Part shown: one piece after another, positions 52,633 to 63,264 of the stretch
How the letters are laid out: the number at the start of each line of letters is the position of its first letter
Position numbering within the stretch: the first letter of the stretch is position 1
NCBI RefSeq assembly: GCF_900089835.1
Contig: NZ_OANU01000123.1
Location: forward strand, 62,001-126,000
Reading direction: 5' to 3'
DNA length: 64,000 nt
Source: Vibrio thalassae
GTDB lineage: Bacteria; Pseudomonadota; Gammaproteobacteria; Enterobacterales; Vibrionaceae
Translations under genes and position numbers: made by a program
Notes under the pieces: generated by a model
Database searches by the model: none
What the model was told of the DNA's origin: nothing
Seen by the model: only the letters and a program-made list of their open reading frames with translations

Positions 52633-53598
52633 ATGATTGCGACCATGAAAAAAGCACACGACAGAATAAAAGGCGCTCCAACTCCTATGGCAGGATTAGC
52701 GCTAGGTATCGCAAGTCTTGGCTGGTGCTGGGAAAACGCGTTGCCGTTGCATCATGGCGCACAATGGGCGGGCGCTGCGATTGCAAGCGTGTTGCTAGTG
52801 ATTTTGGCTTACAAATTTCTATTTCATAATCACCTGCTAAGAGAAGATCTAGCGCACCCAGTGGTAGGTAGTGTTGTCCCTACGTTTGCAATGGCCACGA
52901 TGGTTGTGTCTCATTCAGTCGGTCAGTTCCTGCCAAGAGTGGGTGATGGCATCTGGTTGTTTGCGGTCGCGCTACACATCGTGTTCCTTGCAAGTTTTGT
53001 TTACCATCGTAGCCGCGATTTTGAACTGTACCATATGGTACCAAGCTGGTTCGTTCCACCTGTGGGTATTGTCGTCGCTGATGTGGCGTTTTCTGGTAAT
53101 CCAAATCTGCAATGGGTAGCAAACGGTGCGTTGTACTTTGGTTTAGGTACTTACGCGGTCATGCTTCCAACTATGATCTATCGTTTGATTTTTACGCATG
53201 AGATCCCTGATGCAGCCAAACCAACATTGGCAATTATGGCAGCACCTGCAAGTCTCTCACTCGCTGGTTATCTAAGCGTGGCAGCAGAGCCTTCACCAGT
53301 GATTTTGGCGCTGCTATTTGGTATTGCGGTTCTTATGACCATGATCATCTACTTAGCGTTTATTAAACTGCTTCGTCTACCATTTAGTCCAGGTTACGCA
53401 GCCTTTACCTTCCCTATGGTGATAGGCTCCACTGCTTTATATAAATTGGCGGCTTGGATGGGCGCTCACGGAGCATCAGAAAGTGCAACTCAGCAAGTTC
53501 GAATGTTAGCCAATATCGAGCTGATTGTAGCAACGGTCGTTGTAAGCTATGTAGCATTACGTTACCTAATGGCTTACTTTCCAAAACCATCACGTTAA
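52633..53598 (+). CDS. TDT/SLAC1-family transporter (TehA-like)
   Basis: A 321-aa inner-membrane protein with about ten helices. The text matches the tellurite-resistance/dicarboxylate transporter family: GAPTPMAGLALGIASLGWCW at the N-terminus, FVYHRSRDFELYHMVPSWFV and PPVGIVVADVAF in the middle. TehA structures are anion channels; family members move dicarboxylates, sulfite or halides. The substrate is unknown. The divergent LysR gene is its probable regulator. Confidence 0.87.
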   Translation: MIATMKKAHDRIKGAPTPMAGLALGIASLGWCWENALPLHHGAQWAGAAIASVLLVILAYKFLFHNHLLREDLAHPVVGSVVPTFAMATMVVSHSVGQFLPRVGDGIWLFAVALHIVFLASFVYHRSRDFELYHMVPSWFVPPVGIVVADVAFSGNPNLQWVANGALYFGLGTYAVMLPTMIYRLIFTHEIPDAAKPTLAIMAAPASLSLAGYLSVAAEPSPVILALLFGIAVLMTMIIYLAFIKLLRLPFSPGYAAFTFPMVIGSTALYKLAAWMGAHGASESATQQVRMLANIELIVATVVVSYVALRYLMAYFPKPSR

Positions 53599-53683
53599 GT
53601 GGCGTAGAGTGGAAGTCAATATTAGAACCGACGTTAATGTGTTAATCTTGAGTGAGGGCAATTAGTTAAAGGCGCGCGGTAAC

Positions 53684-56600
53684 GTGTTCACCGTTTATCA
53701 CTCAAATCAAATCGATGTATTGAAATCTCTATTGGTGCAATTGATCAATATTGACCCATTAGAGAATCCCTTCGAGAAAGAACAAATTCTTGTGCAAAGT
53801 CCAGGGATGTCACAATGGTTGCAAATGGCACTGGCACAAGAATTTGGCATTGCTGCCAATATCGACTTTCCACTTCCTGCAACGTTCATTTGGGACCGAT
53901 TTGTTCAAGTGTTGGATGAGGTACCCAAGCGCAGTGCATTCAACAAAGAAGCGATGACATGGAAAATTATGCATCTGTTACCGCTTCATCTCAATGATCC
54001 TGACTTTGCACCGCTTGCTCAATATCTTTCTGACGACGACGACGCGTCCAAGCGTTATCAATTAGCGGAAAAAATCGCTGATATCTACGACGGCTATTTG
54101 GTTTATCGACCAGAATGGGTAGCGGCGTGGGAGGCGGGAGAGTCTGTCCTCGAACTGGAAGGGCTACAGCCTTGGCAGCCAAAGCTGTGGCAAGCACTGT
54201 ACGATCACACGGTCGCGTTAGGCCAGTCACCTTATCATCGTGCCAACCTCTATGAGCACTTTATCGATGCGTTAACGCATAATGCGGATATAAAGTCGCA
54301 TGGCCTAGATAAACTGCCTAAGCGCTTATTTGTCTTTGGCATTTCATCCTTACCACCGCGATATTTAGATGCCCTCAAGGCGCTGGGGCAGCATATTGAT
54401 GTGCATCTGATGTTCACCAACCCTTGTCGTTATTATTGGGGCGAAGTGCGTGACCGAAAATATCTGTCTAAGCTTGCAGCTAACAAGCGTAAACACTTAC
54501 AGCAGATTGCCGATGTGGCACATTCTGACGACATGTCAATGGTGGAACAGCTAAAAGGTTCCATCGATGAAAACATCGAGGATGAGCTGCATATTTCTGA
54601 AGTGGGTAACAGCTTGCTCGCTTCTATGGGTAAACTAGGGAGAGATAACCTTTATCTACTTTCGCAATTAGAGTCGAATGAGATAGAAGCCTTTGTTGAT
54701 GGACAGCGAACCACACTGCTGGCCAATATCCAAGCTGACATTTTGAACTTAGAAGAGCACCAAGACGATCAGTTATTGCTAAATTCTCAGCATAAGCCAG
54801 TCATTTCGCCTCAAGATCATTCATTGTCTCTGCACGTTTGTCACAGTCCGATGCGTGAAGTAGAAGTGTTGCATGACAACTTACTGGCAATGTTTGATCG
54901 CAATCCCGATCTCAAACCACGTGATGTGATTGTCATGGTGGCAGATATCAACGCCTATAGCCCAGCGATTCAAGCGGTATTTGGTAATGCTTCTGGTGAG
55001 CGTTACATTCCATTTTCGATTTCGGATCGAACGGCAGACAAAGAAAGTCCGTTATTGAATGCCTTTAATCTATTATTGCAATTACCCGAGTTACGCTGTT
55101 CTAGTAGTGAGTTGCTTGAGCTGTTAGAAGTGCCTGCTATTATGCAGAGATTCAGTATCAGCGACAGTGAATTTGCCACACTAAAACTCTGGGTTGAAGA
55201 AGCGCAGATTCGTTGGGGCTTAGATAATCACACCGCAAGTGAATTTGACCTACCTGAATTTGAGCAAAACTCTTGGATGTTCGGTATTTCTCGAATGCTA
55301 GCTGGTTACGCCATTAGTGAGCAAGCTGGCTTGTTTGAGTTTGAAAATGGCACCATCGCACCTTATGAGCAAACACAAGGCATGCAAGCCGAAAGTGCAG
55401 GCAAACTGGCACAGTTTATCGATACTATTGCCAAATATAGAGCGTTGCTTGCCAAATCTGCGCCGATAGAGACATGGCAAACCAACCTTAATGCCCTATT
55501 GGACGATTTCTTTGATGTTGACCTAGAAGGTGAAGTGGTCGTAAAAGCGATTCGTGACACACTATCTGGACTGAAAGAGCAACTTCAAGACGCTTGTTAT
55601 AGCGAGCGCCTTGCCCCCCGTATTGTACGCCAGTATTTCATCGACAAACTATCAGGCTCACGAGTTAGTCAGCGCTTTCTTGCAGGGCAAGTCAACTTCT
55701 GTACCTTGATGCCAATGCGCTCAATACCCTTTAAAGCGGTATGTTTGCTTGGTATGAATGATGGTGTTTACCCAAGAAGTGTCCCGCCTGAGAGTTTTGA
55801 CTTAATGACAGGTCGTACCAAGCCAGGAGATCGCTCCCGTCGAGATGATGACCGTTACCTATTTTTAGAGGCCTTATTGTCTGCTCAGCAGCAACTTTAT
55901 ATTAGCTACGTTGGACGTTCTATTCAGGACAATACGGAACGGGTGCCGTCAGTACTGGTCTCAGAACTTTTGGAGTATTGCGAGCAAAATTACTGCTTAC
56001 AAGGCGATAGCGAGTTAATGGTGGATGAGTCTGGTGCCAGACTTCGCGACAATTTGGTCCAGGAGTATGCAATGGTGCCGTTTAGCGCGTCTCATTTTAA
56101 GTCTGCACCGGGCTATCAAAGTTACGCCTCAGAGTGGTTACCTGCCGCTTTGCAACAGCTAAGCAACGTGAGAATCAATGGCTCGGTACCGTTTGCACTT
56201 GAGCCTATTGAGCGTGCTTTAGGCAGTGTTGCTGAATTGGATCTTACCGAACTGCAGCGCTTTTGGCGCTTGCCGGTTCAGTACCTATTCAATCGCCGGC
56301 TTGAGGTTAGCTTTGATGATCAGCAGTTTTCAACCGAAGATGATGAGCCATTTGCGCTCAATGGATTGGAAAGTTTTGTGTTGCGAAAAGAGCTACTTGA
56401 TGTCTTCACAAAATCAGAAGACAGTACTGACAAGCTAGCGGCATTTGAATCGGCACAGAAAGCGCAAGGCTATTTACCTATCAATCACTTTGGTGATTTG
56501 GAGTTTGCATCGAACGTAGCGCAAACCGAAGAACTCGCCAAAGCAGTACGCCCGCTGTCGAGTAGAGCGTTAGACGATACAGAAATAAACCTGCAAGTGG

Positions 56601-57160
56601 ACTTGGGGCCGATCACTGTTCGATTACAAGGTTGGGTCACTGGCCTCTATGGTTCTGGTCTACTTAGATATCGCAGTGGTCGGTTGCGTTCTAGTGACTA
56701 TTTAAGTGCTTGGATTGACCATTTGGCGTTGACGCTCGCAGGACATCCTACAGCAACACATATGCTGGCTTATGACAAAAAAGAAGGGGTAGTACATCGC
56801 GTCTATCCACCACTTGATAAGGTTCAAGCTGAGCAGTATATGAAGCAGCTATTGGAGTTATTTTTAGACGGTTTGGATAAGCCATTAGCTTATTTCCCTG
56901 AATCGGCATTGGCGGGAGTCGAAGCCAACTTTAGCCGCGGCAGTTGGACCCCAAACGATGAAAAGATGCTAAGCAAAATGGAAGCGCGATTTATCGGTGG
57001 TTATAGGCAAACGGGAGAGGGAGAGAATCCCTATATTTCTCGAGTCTGGTCTGAATGGGACGATGGCCTTGGCAATGAACTCAAGTTAGTCACGCAATTA
57101 GTGCTCGAAGCGCCAAGAACAGTCAGTGTGGATGCTGAAGAGTTCTACTCTCAAGGCTAA
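53684..57160 (+). CDS. recC: Exodeoxyribonuclease V subunit gamma, RecC
   Basis: RecC is the subunit of RecBCD that recognises Chi and splits the DNA strands at a break. The 1158 residues fit (E. coli 1122). N-terminal FTVYHSNQIDVLKSLLV, QSPGMSQWLQMALAQEFGIA and the inactive-helicase motifs (VCLLGMNDGVYPR, RSRRDDDRYLFLEALLSA) are clear. The start codon is GTG at 53684 with no good ribosome site, in keeping with the low level of RecBCD. recB follows after 246 bp. Confidence 0.96.
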   Translation: MFTVYHSNQIDVLKSLLVQLINIDPLENPFEKEQILVQSPGMSQWLQMALAQEFGIAANIDFPLPATFIWDRFVQVLDEVPKRSAFNKEAMTWKIMHLLPLHLNDPDFAPLAQYLSDDDDASKRYQLAEKIADIYDGYLVYRPEWVAAWEAGESVLELEGLQPWQPKLWQALYDHTVALGQSPYHRANLYEHFIDALTHNADIKSHGLDKLPKRLFVFGISSLPPRYLDALKALGQHIDVHLMFTNPCRYYWGEVRDRKYLSKLAANKRKHLQQIADVAHSDDMSMVEQLKGSIDENIEDELHISEVGNSLLASMGKLGRDNLYLLSQLESNEIEAFVDGQRTTLLANIQADILNLEEHQDDQLLLNSQHKPVISPQDHSLSLHVCHSPMREVEVLHDNLLAMFDRNPDLKPRDVIVMVADINAYSPAIQAVFGNASGERYIPFSISDRTADKESPLLNAFNLLLQLPELRCSSSELLELLEVPAIMQRFSISDSEFATLKLWVEEAQIRWGLDNHTASEFDLPEFEQNSWMFGISRMLAGYAISEQAGLFEFENGTIAPYEQTQGMQAESAGKLAQFIDTIAKYRALLAKSAPIETWQTNLNALLDDFFDVDLEGEVVVKAIRDTLSGLKEQLQDACYSERLAPRIVRQYFIDKLSGSRVSQRFLAGQVNFCTLMPMRSIPFKAVCLLGMNDGVYPRSVPPESFDLMTGRTKPGDRSRRDDDRYLFLEALLSAQQQLYISYVGRSIQDNTERVPSVLVSELLEYCEQNYCLQGDSELMVDESGARLRDNLVQEYAMVPFSASHFKSAPGYQSYASEWLPAALQQLSNVRINGSVPFALEPIERALGSVAELDLTELQRFWRLPVQYLFNRRLEVSFDDQQFSTEDDEPFALNGLESFVLRKELLDVFTKSEDSTDKLAAFESAQKAQGYLPINHFGDLEFASNVAQTEELAKAVRPLSSRALDDTEINLQVDLGPITVRLQGWVTGLYGSGLLRYRSGRLRSSDYLSAWIDHLALTLAGHPTATHMLAYDKKEGVVHRVYPPLDKVQAEQYMKQLLELFLDGLDKPLAYFPESALAGVEANFSRGSWTPNDEKMLSKMEARFIGGYRQTGEGENPYISRVWSEWDDGLGNELKLVTQLVLEAPRTVSVDAEEFYSQG

Positions 57161-57406
57161 GAGAAAGTCTTATGTACATATCAGATCTGGTAAGAAAGAG
57201 AGAGGGTGGCCGCCAGTGTTTTTATAGTGTGTAGGGAGATTGCTGTACGGCCAAGTAGGTCAGAGGGACCAGTTTCTAGGGCGCATAGTAGTGGGAGCGG
57301 ATAATGAATTCCGTGAATGCGATCGCACCCTGCATAAATGGTAGTTATATCTAATTGATAGAGTTGAAGAATTAAGCGTTGGATCACACAGTTGAGTTTA
57401 AACACC
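57161..57406. other. Spacer between recC and recB (246 bp)
   Basis: In E. coli the protease gene ptrA lies here. In this window there is none, and the spacer carries no credible ORF on either strand, no tRNA and no clear terminator. It probably holds a recB promoter; I could not identify one with confidence. Confidence 0.6.
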
Positions 57407-60400
57407 ATGTCACAGAGCCATGAACCTATAGCGTTAGACACCATGCAGTTTCCATTGCACGGTGCAAGATTAATAGAAGCGTCTGCGGGCACAGGTAAAA
57501 CATTTACCATTGCGGGTCTGTATTTACGTCTACTTCTTGGTCATGGCAGCGATCAAAGTCGTCATCAACAGCCATTAACGGTCGACCAGATCTTAGTCGT
57601 AACGTTTACGGAAGCGGCAACGGCGGAGCTTAGGGGTCGTATTCGTGGTCGAATCCATCAAGCGCGAATTGCTTTTGCGCGTGGTGACAGTGACGACCCA
57701 GTCATTAAGCCTCTGCTAGCCGATATTACTGATCGGCGCTTTGCAGTGGATACTTTGCTGCAAGCAGAACGACAAATGGACGAAGCGGCGGTGTATACCA
57801 TCCATGGTTTCTGCCAACGAATGTTAACCCAAAATGCGTTTGAGTCTGGATCTCGATTTAACAATGAATTTATAACTGACGAAAGCAGATTAAAAGCACA
57901 AGTAGTCGCGGATTTTTGGCGCAGCCAGTTTTATCCTTTGGGGCTGGAGTTAGCTAGTGAAGTCCGAAAGCTATGGGCAACGCCAAATGATTTGCTCAAA
58001 GTCATTGCTCATTACCTGACGGGGCCTGCGTTGTCGCTGACCAATGTCGATGCTTGCAGCGATATTACCCAGCTCCATGCACAGAATTTACAGAGAATCC
58101 AAGCCCTTAAGTCTGAGTGGTTAGCGGTTGCCGATGACATCGTTGGGTGTATCAGTCAATCGGACGTTAATAAACGCAGCTACACCAAAAAATCGCTGCC
58201 CACTTGGGTTGCGGCGATCACTGATTGGTCCAAACAAGAAACACTGGATTACTATTTACCAACGCAATTAGAGAAATTTGCTCAAAACGTTCTTATAGAA
58301 AAAACGCCTAAGGGTGACGCGCCAACGATGGCGATCTTTGCTGCGATTGAAGCCTTTTTGGCACAGCCTCCTGAGCTTAAAACATCATTGTTAGCATTGG
58401 CTATTCAGCATTGTCGTCAGCGACTGGCGTTAGCCAAAGAACAAAAGCAATGGCTCTCCTTTGATGACTTGTTAACCCACTTGTCTGCCGCGTTGGACGG
58501 TGAATCTGGTGACAGTCTCGCAGAGAATATTCGAAGCCAATTTCCGGTGGCGATGATCGATGAGTTCCAAGATACGGACCCGCTTCAGTACCAAATATTT
58601 AGCCATGTGTACTTAAATCACCTCGACTGTGGCTGGTTTATGATTGGCGATCCTAAGCAGGCGATCTACGGTTTTCGCGGAGCCGATATTTTCACTTATA
58701 TACAAGCTCGAAATCAGGTACAAGACCACTATACGCTGGGTACCAACTGGCGTTCCAGTGAGAGTATGGTCGACGGAGTGAATACGCTATTTAAGCAGGC
58801 TGACTCTGCCTTTCTCTACGATGATGACATTCCGTTTCATGCCGTCAATGCGAGTCCTAAAGCAGGCAAAATGCAGTGGCAATTTAATGGTGAACATCAA
58901 GCGGCAATGCAATTTTGGCTGCAAGATGCGCAATCCCCCATTGCTAAAGGGGATTATGTGTCAACAATGGCCGTCGCTACCGCTCAGCACATTAAACAGG
59001 TGTTAACCCAGTCTCAAACCGGTAAAGCGGCGCTGATTCATGGAGATAGCCACGAAGCGATTGAAGCGGGCAACATTGCAGTGTTGGTGAGAACCGGTAG
59101 CGAAGGTCAGTTGATTAAACAGGCGTTGTCTGAGCGCGGTATTGCTAGTGTTTATCTTTCCAACCGAGACAGCGTTTTTACCAGCGAAATTGCTGATGAT
59201 GTGCTGCGTTTGATGCTGGCAGTTTGGCATCAAGATGATGAGAGAATGCTAAAAAGTGCGTTGGCCTCGCAGCTATTTGCTCTGCCTGCCGTCCAACTAG
59301 ACAGTCTCAATAACGATGAAAACCTGTGGGAACAAGTGGTTGCTGAATTTCGTGAGTATCGCCAACTTTGGATGTCGCGCGGCATTTTGCCAATGCTGCG
59401 CTCGGTGTTGTTTAAGCGAGAAATATCCAACCGACTGCTGGCTACTGATGGTGGTGAGCGATTACTTACCGACTATCTCCATTTGGGAGAACTGCTACAG
59501 GCAGCAAGGCAAGATATGGAAAGCGACAGCGCGTTATTGCGCTGGCTGGGGCAAGCCATTGACGATGCGAAGCAAGGGCTTGGATCTAGTGACGAGCATA
59601 TTCAGCGTTTAGAGTCAGAGCGGAATCTGGTTCAGATTATCACGATTCATAAGTCAAAAGGTTTGGAATACGATTTAGTGTATCTGCCGTTTGTGGTGAG
59701 CTATCGAGAAGCGATCGACGCGAAGTTCTATGATGCAGAAAGCCAGTCATCGGTGCTCGATCTGCGTCAATCGTCAGCTTCGATGGCACAAGCGGACAAA
59801 GAGCGGCTTGCTGAAGATTTACGTCTCATCTACGTTGCATTAACTCGTGCGGTTTACGCCTGTTTTATTGGGATGGCGCCCCTTAGAAATGGCCGTTCCA
59901 CCAAGGAGCCAACAGGGCTTCATCACAGCGCGATTGGGCATCTGATTCAAAATGGGCAAGAGATGGGGGTGAGCGAGTTAGGTTCTGCGCTCAACCAACT
60001 TGCCAATGCGTCTCAAGCTATCGCGATTACTGAGTTACCAGAGCTCGATGAGGAGCGTTATCAAGAGTTGGAGCGACCAACCGAAGAGCTTGTCGCTAAA
60101 GCTCAATCCAAGACCATCGATCGTGATTGGCGAATCACCAGCTACTCAGCCCTTGTAAAACAGAGCCATCATAGCAGCGATAATGACGTGTTTATTGAGG
60201 CATCTGGGCTTGATATCGATTCATCTGAAGAACACGAAGTCGATGTGTTATTGGAGCCAGAAAAAACCATTTTTCATTTTCCTAAAGGAGCTCGTCCTGG
60301 TACGTTTTTGCATACTGTATTTGAACAGGTGGAATTTACAGAGCCTGCCACATCATCACAAAACAGCGAGGTGATTCGTCAGCTTCTCGAACGGGAACAA

Positions 60401-61024
60401 TACGATGCAGAGTGGTTACCGGTGATTCAGCAGCTTGTGGATCAGGTTATGAATACGGCGCTAGATGGTAAAGCGTTGTATTTAAGAGATAAGGACTCTG
60501 CGCAACGTTTAGTCGAGATGGAATTCCTGTTGCCGATTGAAGTACTTGATGCGGTGTCATTAAACCGTGTTATACAACGCTATGATGCGTTATCTGCGAA
60601 GGCAACGGAGTTGGGTTTTTACACCGTTAAAGGCATGCTAAAGGGCTTTATTGACTTAGTGTTTGAACATCAGGGTAAGTACTACGTGCTCGACTGGAAA
60701 TCAAATCATTTAGGCGATGAAGCAGAACGTTATCAAAAACATCAACTCAACAACGCTATGGTTGATCATCGTTATGATCTCCAATACCAAATTTACGCGT
60801 TGGCGCTGCATCGTTTCTTGAAAACCCGCATCGCGGATTATGATTATGACCAGCATTTTGGCGGCGTGTTTTATCTGTTTTTACGAGGGGTTAGACCTGA
60901 TTCTGACTCCGGTATTTTTAGTGCTAGACCAGATAAAGCCATGATAGAAGCGTTGGATGGGTTGATTGCAGGAGAGCCTTTGCAATTGGACGAAACAAAT
61001 GAGCAAATGGGGTTAGACTTCTGA
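57407..61024 (+). CDS. recB: Exodeoxyribonuclease V subunit beta, RecB
   Basis: RecB is the 3'-5' helicase and the nuclease of RecBCD, and loads RecA after Chi. The protein is 1205 aa (E. coli 1180). Walker A is ASAGTGKT at 25-32, motif II is MIDEFQDTDP near residue 383, and UvrD-type motifs follow (IGDPKQAIYGFRGADIF, TIHKSKGLEYDLVYLPFV). The C-terminal nuclease has LKGFIDLVFEHQGKYYVLDWKSNHLG near 1085-1100 with the Asp and Lys of the active site. ATG at 57407 chosen over a TTG at 57392. It overlaps recD by one base. Confidence 0.97.
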   Translation: MSQSHEPIALDTMQFPLHGARLIEASAGTGKTFTIAGLYLRLLLGHGSDQSRHQQPLTVDQILVVTFTEAATAELRGRIRGRIHQARIAFARGDSDDPVIKPLLADITDRRFAVDTLLQAERQMDEAAVYTIHGFCQRMLTQNAFESGSRFNNEFITDESRLKAQVVADFWRSQFYPLGLELASEVRKLWATPNDLLKVIAHYLTGPALSLTNVDACSDITQLHAQNLQRIQALKSEWLAVADDIVGCISQSDVNKRSYTKKSLPTWVAAITDWSKQETLDYYLPTQLEKFAQNVLIEKTPKGDAPTMAIFAAIEAFLAQPPELKTSLLALAIQHCRQRLALAKEQKQWLSFDDLLTHLSAALDGESGDSLAENIRSQFPVAMIDEFQDTDPLQYQIFSHVYLNHLDCGWFMIGDPKQAIYGFRGADIFTYIQARNQVQDHYTLGTNWRSSESMVDGVNTLFKQADSAFLYDDDIPFHAVNASPKAGKMQWQFNGEHQAAMQFWLQDAQSPIAKGDYVSTMAVATAQHIKQVLTQSQTGKAALIHGDSHEAIEAGNIAVLVRTGSEGQLIKQALSERGIASVYLSNRDSVFTSEIADDVLRLMLAVWHQDDERMLKSALASQLFALPAVQLDSLNNDENLWEQVVAEFREYRQLWMSRGILPMLRSVLFKREISNRLLATDGGERLLTDYLHLGELLQAARQDMESDSALLRWLGQAIDDAKQGLGSSDEHIQRLESERNLVQIITIHKSKGLEYDLVYLPFVVSYREAIDAKFYDAESQSSVLDLRQSSASMAQADKERLAEDLRLIYVALTRAVYACFIGMAPLRNGRSTKEPTGLHHSAIGHLIQNGQEMGVSELGSALNQLANASQAIAITELPELDEERYQELERPTEELVAKAQSKTIDRDWRITSYSALVKQSHHSSDNDVFIEASGLDIDSSEEHEVDVLLEPEKTIFHFPKGARPGTFLHTVFEQVEFTEPATSSQNSEVIRQLLEREQYDAEWLPVIQQLVDQVMNTALDGKALYLRDKDSAQRLVEMEFLLPIEVLDAVSLNRVIQRYDALSAKATELGFYTVKGMLKGFIDLVFEHQGKYYVLDWKSNHLGDEAERYQKHQLNNAMVDHRYDLQYQIYALALHRFLKTRIADYDYDQHFGGVFYLFLRGVRPDSDSGIFSARPDKAMIEALDGLIAGEPLQLDETNEQMGLDF

Positions 61025-63192
61025 TGGGAATAGTATTAGAAAATTTCTCCGAATGGGTGACGTATTTAGCAGAAAAAAGCATTTTGAGGCCCCTGGATTT
61101 TCAGTTTGCCAAGTTTATTGCCTCCATAGAATCTCAGCATCAAGATGAGTTGATGTGGTTAGCTTCGGTAACCAGCTACCAGTTGGGTCAAGGACATATT
61201 TGTGTCAATCTTGATGCGGATGAGCAAGTATCACCACCTATGCCCAGTTTAATTGGTTTGTATGGTGAAGCGGCTGAATCGCTAGAATACTTGGTTAACC
61301 AAGTTGACTGGCAACAGGTCATGATGGAAGCGTCAACGGTTACCTGTTTGTCTCCAAACGAAGTTATGACCGCGGCGGTCACGCCATTGGTTTGGCAGCA
61401 AAATAGGCTCTATCTTCAGCGTTATTACTATTTTGAGCAGACCATTGCCACTCGCCTCAATGCGATGGCTGAGCCTATTTCCATCGAAAGAGGCGCTCAG
61501 CAAAGCGTCGCAACGATGTTAGACCGTTTATTCATGCGTGAGTATCACTACCTGTATACTGCCTTGTCTGCGCTACCCACAGAGCAGAATAATCAAGTTA
61601 TGCGTCAGCAAGTTATCTGCGATTTTCTCGATGTAGTCGATGCAGAGCCTATCGATTGGTTTTATGTTGACGACATAGTCACGCAAGCGACCAATGTAAC
61701 AGCACTGCAAGCATTAGATGACGCGATTCCATTATCATTGTGTTTGAACTGGCAAAAAGTGGCTGCTGCTGTTGCGCTTACCCGCCGATTCGCCGTCATA
61801 TCAGGTGGACCGGGTACTGGCAAAACCACGACGGTAACGAAGCTGTTAGCTGCGATGGTGCATCAGGCGAACCAATCAGGTGAATCACCTTCCATTAAGC
61901 TGGTGGCACCAACAGGGAAGGCGGCCGCTCGTTTGACTGAGTCCATCGGTAAAGCGGTCGACTCATTAACTGTTGAGCCTGAAATTAAGCAGCAAATTCC
62001 GACAGAGTCGAGTACGTTGCATCGCTTACTCGGAGCCATTCCCGGTCGCGTTGAGTTTCGACATAACAAAGCTAACCCACTGCATTTAGATGTGCTTGTT
62101 CTCGATGAAGCGTCTATGGTGGATTTACCAATGATGCATCGCTTATTGGATGCGCTACCCGCTCACGCACGACTCATTCTTCTTGGTGATAAAGATCAGT
62201 TGGCTTCAGTGGAAGCTGGCGCAGTGTTGTCGGACATTTGTGACTTTTCTCAGTTTGGTTACAGCAGTCAGCAAAATGATTTGATTCAAGCGTTAACGCA
62301 GTTTGATTGCCGATTGGCTGGCAAAGTGGGGGCCTCAAAATCCGCCTCAGCACTAGTCGATAGCCTGTGCGTACTGCAAAAAAGTTATCGTTTTGATGCA
62401 AGGTCTGGCATTGGTCAACTGGCCAAGCAAGTTAACTTAGCAAACAGTTATGGTTTTGATCAGGTCTGGAACAAGGCATTTGATGATATTGAATGGCTAG
62501 CATTAAGCGCCGACAGTTATCAACAGTTGGTTGATAAGCTCGTGCGTGCTTACAAACCCTATCTCTCTCAGTTGGGGCGAGCTAATCCGCAAGTCGAAGA
62601 GCAACAAAGTCCGGAGGCTTTGTCACAGTGGCAGCAACGTTTGGCGCGAGAAGTGCTCTCCAGTTTTGCCCAAAGCCGATTATTGTGTGCCGTGCGTGAA
62701 GGCGACTTTGGGGTTTCGGGGCTTAACCAGAGAATCGAAAAACGTTTAAAGCAGCGCGGATTCATTTCAAGAGGCGATGAAGCGTGGTATATCGGCCGTC
62801 CTGTTATGGTGACAAGGAACGACCATGGTCTTGGTTTATTTAACGGTGATATCGGTATTTGCATGTGGGATCATTGTGCTGAGACGCCAAGGCTAAAAGT
62901 ATTCTTTGAATTGCCTGACGGCAGTATTAAGTCGGTACTGCCAAGCCGCATGCCTGAGCATGAGACGGCTTATGCGATGACGATTCATAAATCACAAGGC
63001 AGTGAGTTTTCTCATACCTTGATGATTTTGCCGCCAGACTTTTCGCCATTGTTGACCAAAGAGCTGATCTACACAGGCATCACACGTGCGAAAAAACAAT
63101 TTACGTTGGTGGCAGACCAAAGGGTGGTAAATCGAGGTATTCGCCATAAGACATTGCGTCATAGTGGCCTAGCGAAGCGGTTAGCGAACTGA
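61024..63192 (+). CDS. recD: Exodeoxyribonuclease V subunit alpha, RecD
   Basis: RecD is the 5'-3' superfamily 1B helicase of RecBCD. The protein is 722 aa, longer than E. coli RecD (608), mostly in the N-terminal 230 residues and an insert near 445-475. Walker A is SGGPGTGKTTTVTKLL near residue 260, motif II VLDEASMVDLPM, then LLGDKDQLASVEAG and AMTIHKSQGSEF. The ATG overlaps the recB TGA (TGATG), so translation is coupled. Confidence 0.95.
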   Translation: MGIVLENFSEWVTYLAEKSILRPLDFQFAKFIASIESQHQDELMWLASVTSYQLGQGHICVNLDADEQVSPPMPSLIGLYGEAAESLEYLVNQVDWQQVMMEASTVTCLSPNEVMTAAVTPLVWQQNRLYLQRYYYFEQTIATRLNAMAEPISIERGAQQSVATMLDRLFMREYHYLYTALSALPTEQNNQVMRQQVICDFLDVVDAEPIDWFYVDDIVTQATNVTALQALDDAIPLSLCLNWQKVAAAVALTRRFAVISGGPGTGKTTTVTKLLAAMVHQANQSGESPSIKLVAPTGKAAARLTESIGKAVDSLTVEPEIKQQIPTESSTLHRLLGAIPGRVEFRHNKANPLHLDVLVLDEASMVDLPMMHRLLDALPAHARLILLGDKDQLASVEAGAVLSDICDFSQFGYSSQQNDLIQALTQFDCRLAGKVGASKSASALVDSLCVLQKSYRFDARSGIGQLAKQVNLANSYGFDQVWNKAFDDIEWLALSADSYQQLVDKLVRAYKPYLSQLGRANPQVEEQQSPEALSQWQQRLAREVLSSFAQSRLLCAVREGDFGVSGLNQRIEKRLKQRGFISRGDEAWYIGRPVMVTRNDHGLGLFNGDIGICMWDHCAETPRLKVFFELPDGSIKSVLPSRMPEHETAYAMTIHKSQGSEFSHTLMILPPDFSPLLTKELIYTGITRAKKQFTLVADQRVVNRGIRHKTLRHSGLAKRLAN

Positions 63193-63264
63193 GGCAGATA
63201 AAGTGGGGTGTTTGGACGCTGTGAGTGGTTTTCCACCGTCCATGGTGGTCAATGCCCCGATGCT

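Noticed and set aside
57181..57510. 109-codon minus-strand frame over the recC-recB spacer
   Set aside because: It runs into the start of recB, has no ribosome site and no recognisable domain.
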